In this document: piece by piece, positions 62,769 through 64,000 of the stretch
Layout: each line of letters opens with the position of its first letter
How positions within the stretch are numbered: position 1 is the stretch's first letter
Source: Fibrobacter sp. UWB2
GTDB taxonomy: Bacteria > Fibrobacterota > Fibrobacteria > Fibrobacterales > Fibrobacteraceae
Assembly (NCBI RefSeq): GCF_002210425.1
Contig: NZ_MWQK01000005.1
Location: 310,001 to 374,000, forward strand
Reading direction: 5' to 3'
DNA length: 64,000 nt
Notes under the pieces: generated by a model
The model's database searches: none
What the model saw: the letters and a program-made list of their open reading frames with translations, nothing else
What the model was told of the DNA's origin: nothing
Translations under genes and position numbers: made by a program

Positions 62769-62867
62769 GGAATACAAAAATGGCGTTTTTAGCCAAATTT
62801 TACCAATTTTGCATAATTTACGCAAATTTTAGCAATTCAGAACACAAACTGCGTATTCCAGGAACAC
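62769..62867 (-). promoter_or_regulatory. Operator-like region upstream of the double-FISUMP cassette
   Basis: An imperfect palindrome GTATTCC-A-GGAACAC (62853-62867) is centred 123 bp before the start; half-sites GAACACAA (62840-62847) and GGAATACAAAAA (62769-62780) follow. Layout and spacing match those at 59272-59373. Confidence 0.6.
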
Positions 62868-62902
62868 AAAAAAGACCTCGCCAGCGTTTCGCCAGCGAGA
62901 TC
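62868..62902 (-). terminator. Terminator after the partial FISUMP gene
   Basis: On the minus strand CTCGCTGGCG and CGCTGGCGAG (with a two-base mismatch) form a stem around AAA, followed by GTCTTTTTT. It sits in the same place relative to the next cassette's palindrome as the terminator at 59374. Confidence 0.8.
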
Positions 62903-62933
62903 CGTTTTCCTCCTTACTCCCCCTCCAAACTAA

Positions 62934-64000
62934 TTAGTTTTTCACACAACGTACGCGAGCTATTTTTCTAGGTTCAGAGATAGTCCTAGCATAACCGATA
63001 GAAATTTCGAACGTCGAGAGATCCGGTAGCCTGTAATTTCGATAGTTGTCAAGGTAAGAACGAACCCAATTTTCTTCGCCATGACTATCTTCTCCATAAT
63101 AGTTCCACAACGAATCCAATTCTGCCTCGATATTTTCGCCAAAAGACTTATTCGAGTAGGTGTGGTAATAGAGTTCGAGATACCTCTTGTCCATTGGTTC
63201 AAGATTAAAGTCAAACTTATTGTAGAACACGCCCATCAAATCCTTTCCAAAAGCGGCATACCTATCCGTTCTCCAGGTTTCGTCAAGCAGATTGTTGATG
63301 CCACCGACATAAGCGATTAACGCCTCCCAATCCTTGCTACTGGAGATATGCCAGCCGTCAGGACAGATGCCTTGATGGACCGTTTTAATCACGACATCAT
63401 CAACAGGTTCCTTCATATACTTTTGATCAATTCGCATCGCGGTAGTCCAGCTATAAAGACCATTTTCAACGTAATTACCTGTCATAATACTACCCGGCGA
63501 ATACGCGGACACAGAGTACTCGAGATCTTCGGCCATCCACTCATAACTTTTCCCGCCAAATTCAAAACTTACGGTCTTGTATTCCTTGCCATCTCGCGGG
63601 TCTGTCATGGTCCCCGATCCATGCTCAATCTTCATCTTGAGGGAATCCAAATAACCTTTCGTCTCCATTTTCCAAGAGTAGCCATTGCAAAGGACATATC
63701 CCGAATCCGAAACTTTATATTCACCGGCGTCGAGATCGTAATATCTGATAGGCCTATTGAACGTTCTATACTCGCCCCAAAGGTCTTCTGTACAAAGTTC
63801 TACATTCCAGTAATTCAGCAAGAATAACTTGCTAAAATCATATTGCTTCTTCATAATCGTAAGAATGTCATACGACCCAGGGTCCGCATCTTCCTTTGCC
63901 CTCATGCCAGCTTCGCTTACACCTTCCATGTGGCTATAAGCTCTAGCCGTTGAATAAGCATAACTTGCGATGTTCATCATAATGGAGTCCCCAAGTTCAC
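62934..64000 (-). CDS. FISUMP-domain protein (5' end outside window)
   Basis: The frame is open to the window edge; six more codons (ELGDSI) are readable upstream of the first internal Met at 63980, so the start lies outside. The visible 355 residues end in a FISUMP domain: MTDPRDGKEYKTVSFEFGGK, YEWMAEDLEYS, YSWTTAMRIDQKYM, ICPDGWHISSSKDWEAL, then IARVRCVKN at the C-terminus. A long helical/charged stretch precedes it (YSTARAYSHMEGVSEAGMRA). This FISUMP domain is more divergent than those at 56911 and 59425. A terminator follows. Confidence 0.8.
   Translation of the reverse strand, partial: ELGDSIMMNIASYAYSTARAYSHMEGVSEAGMRAKEDADPGSYDILTIMKKQYDFSKLFLLNYWNVELCTEDLWGEYRTFNRPIRYYDLDAGEYKVSDSGYVLCNGYSWKMETKGYLDSLKMKIEHGSGTMTDPRDGKEYKTVSFEFGGKSYEWMAEDLEYSVSAYSPGSIMTGNYVENGLYSWTTAMRIDQKYMKEPVDDVVIKTVHQGICPDGWHISSSKDWEALIAYVGGINNLLDETWRTDRYAAFGKDLMGVFYNKFDFNLEPMDKRYLELYYHTYSNKSFGENIEAELDSLWNYYGEDSHGEENWVRSYLDNYRNYRLPDLSTFEISIGYARTISEPRKIARVRCVKN

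Overview
The window looks like a chromosomal segment of a Fibrobacter-type bacterium (Fibrobacterota, FCB superphylum). The evidence is from the sequence: three TIGR02147/DUF4423-type regulator genes, each overlapping a lipoprotein gene; several FISUMP (Fibrobacter succinogenes major paralogous) domains; at least one clear type IX secretion C-terminal sorting domain; a CE2-type acetyl esterase; poly-Ser linkers; many lipoproteins; and -7 promoter boxes of the Bacteroidota form TAnnTTTG. There is one tRNA and no rRNA, CRISPR array, phage or insertion sequence.

Layout. 1-2217: two divergent membrane acyltransferases. 2269-5462: M18 aminopeptidase, then a divergent MCE (MlaD-like) gene with a secreted helical partner. 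5464-11198: a tight minus-strand operon ispA-dxs-TrmH methyltransferase-pyrF-unknown, joining isoprenoid and pyrimidine synthesis. 11245-13706: a TIGR02147/lipoprotein pair. 13805-16641: small lipoprotein, diguanylate cyclase, CE2 esterase. 16716-22433: an XPB-N-terminal-like protein, an AT-rich lipoprotein and an exonuclease-DinG helicase. 22447-26784: Big_5 lipoprotein, lepB, LytTR regulator and NlpE-like lipoprotein. 26831-31189: SUMF1-like lipoprotein and a secreted M6-like protein that has lost its HExxH. 31323-36847: lipoproteins, PASTA protein, Crp-family regulator, purA. 37059-39069: a small unknown gene, a decayed hydrolase and a lipoprotein. 39510-44587: aroA, a membrane-anchored solute-binding protein and a DacB-DUF1460 fusion. 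44677-48728: acyl-ACP thioesterase, nitronate monooxygenase-like enzyme, ComEC-type metallo-beta-lactamase protein, and a small Zn-finger protein. tRNA-His follows. 49037-50950: a SpoIIE-type phosphatase sensor. 51116-64000: tandem FISUMP cassettes, one ending in a 1,919-residue GLUG-repeat surface protein.

The most notable structure is at 51-64 kb. Two complete cassettes (regulator gene overlapping a FISUMP lipoprotein gene) share the same intergenic architecture: upstream terminator, a 15-19 bp palindrome centred about 122 bp before the start codon, repeated half-sites GGAAYACAA, and a TATATTTG box 5 bp before the ATG, which implies nearly leaderless mRNA. This looks like a dedicated, duplicated regulator-lipoprotein system. 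Also notable are a 76-bp REP-like inverted repeat read in frame inside the M18 aminopeptidase, a heptamer repeat upstream of the M6-like surface gene, an 852-bp-offset FISUMP domain duplication, and hairpin repeat arrays in the longer gaps. Start codons were moved inward from the longest possible reading frame wherever a Shine-Dalgarno sequence or signal peptide supported it.
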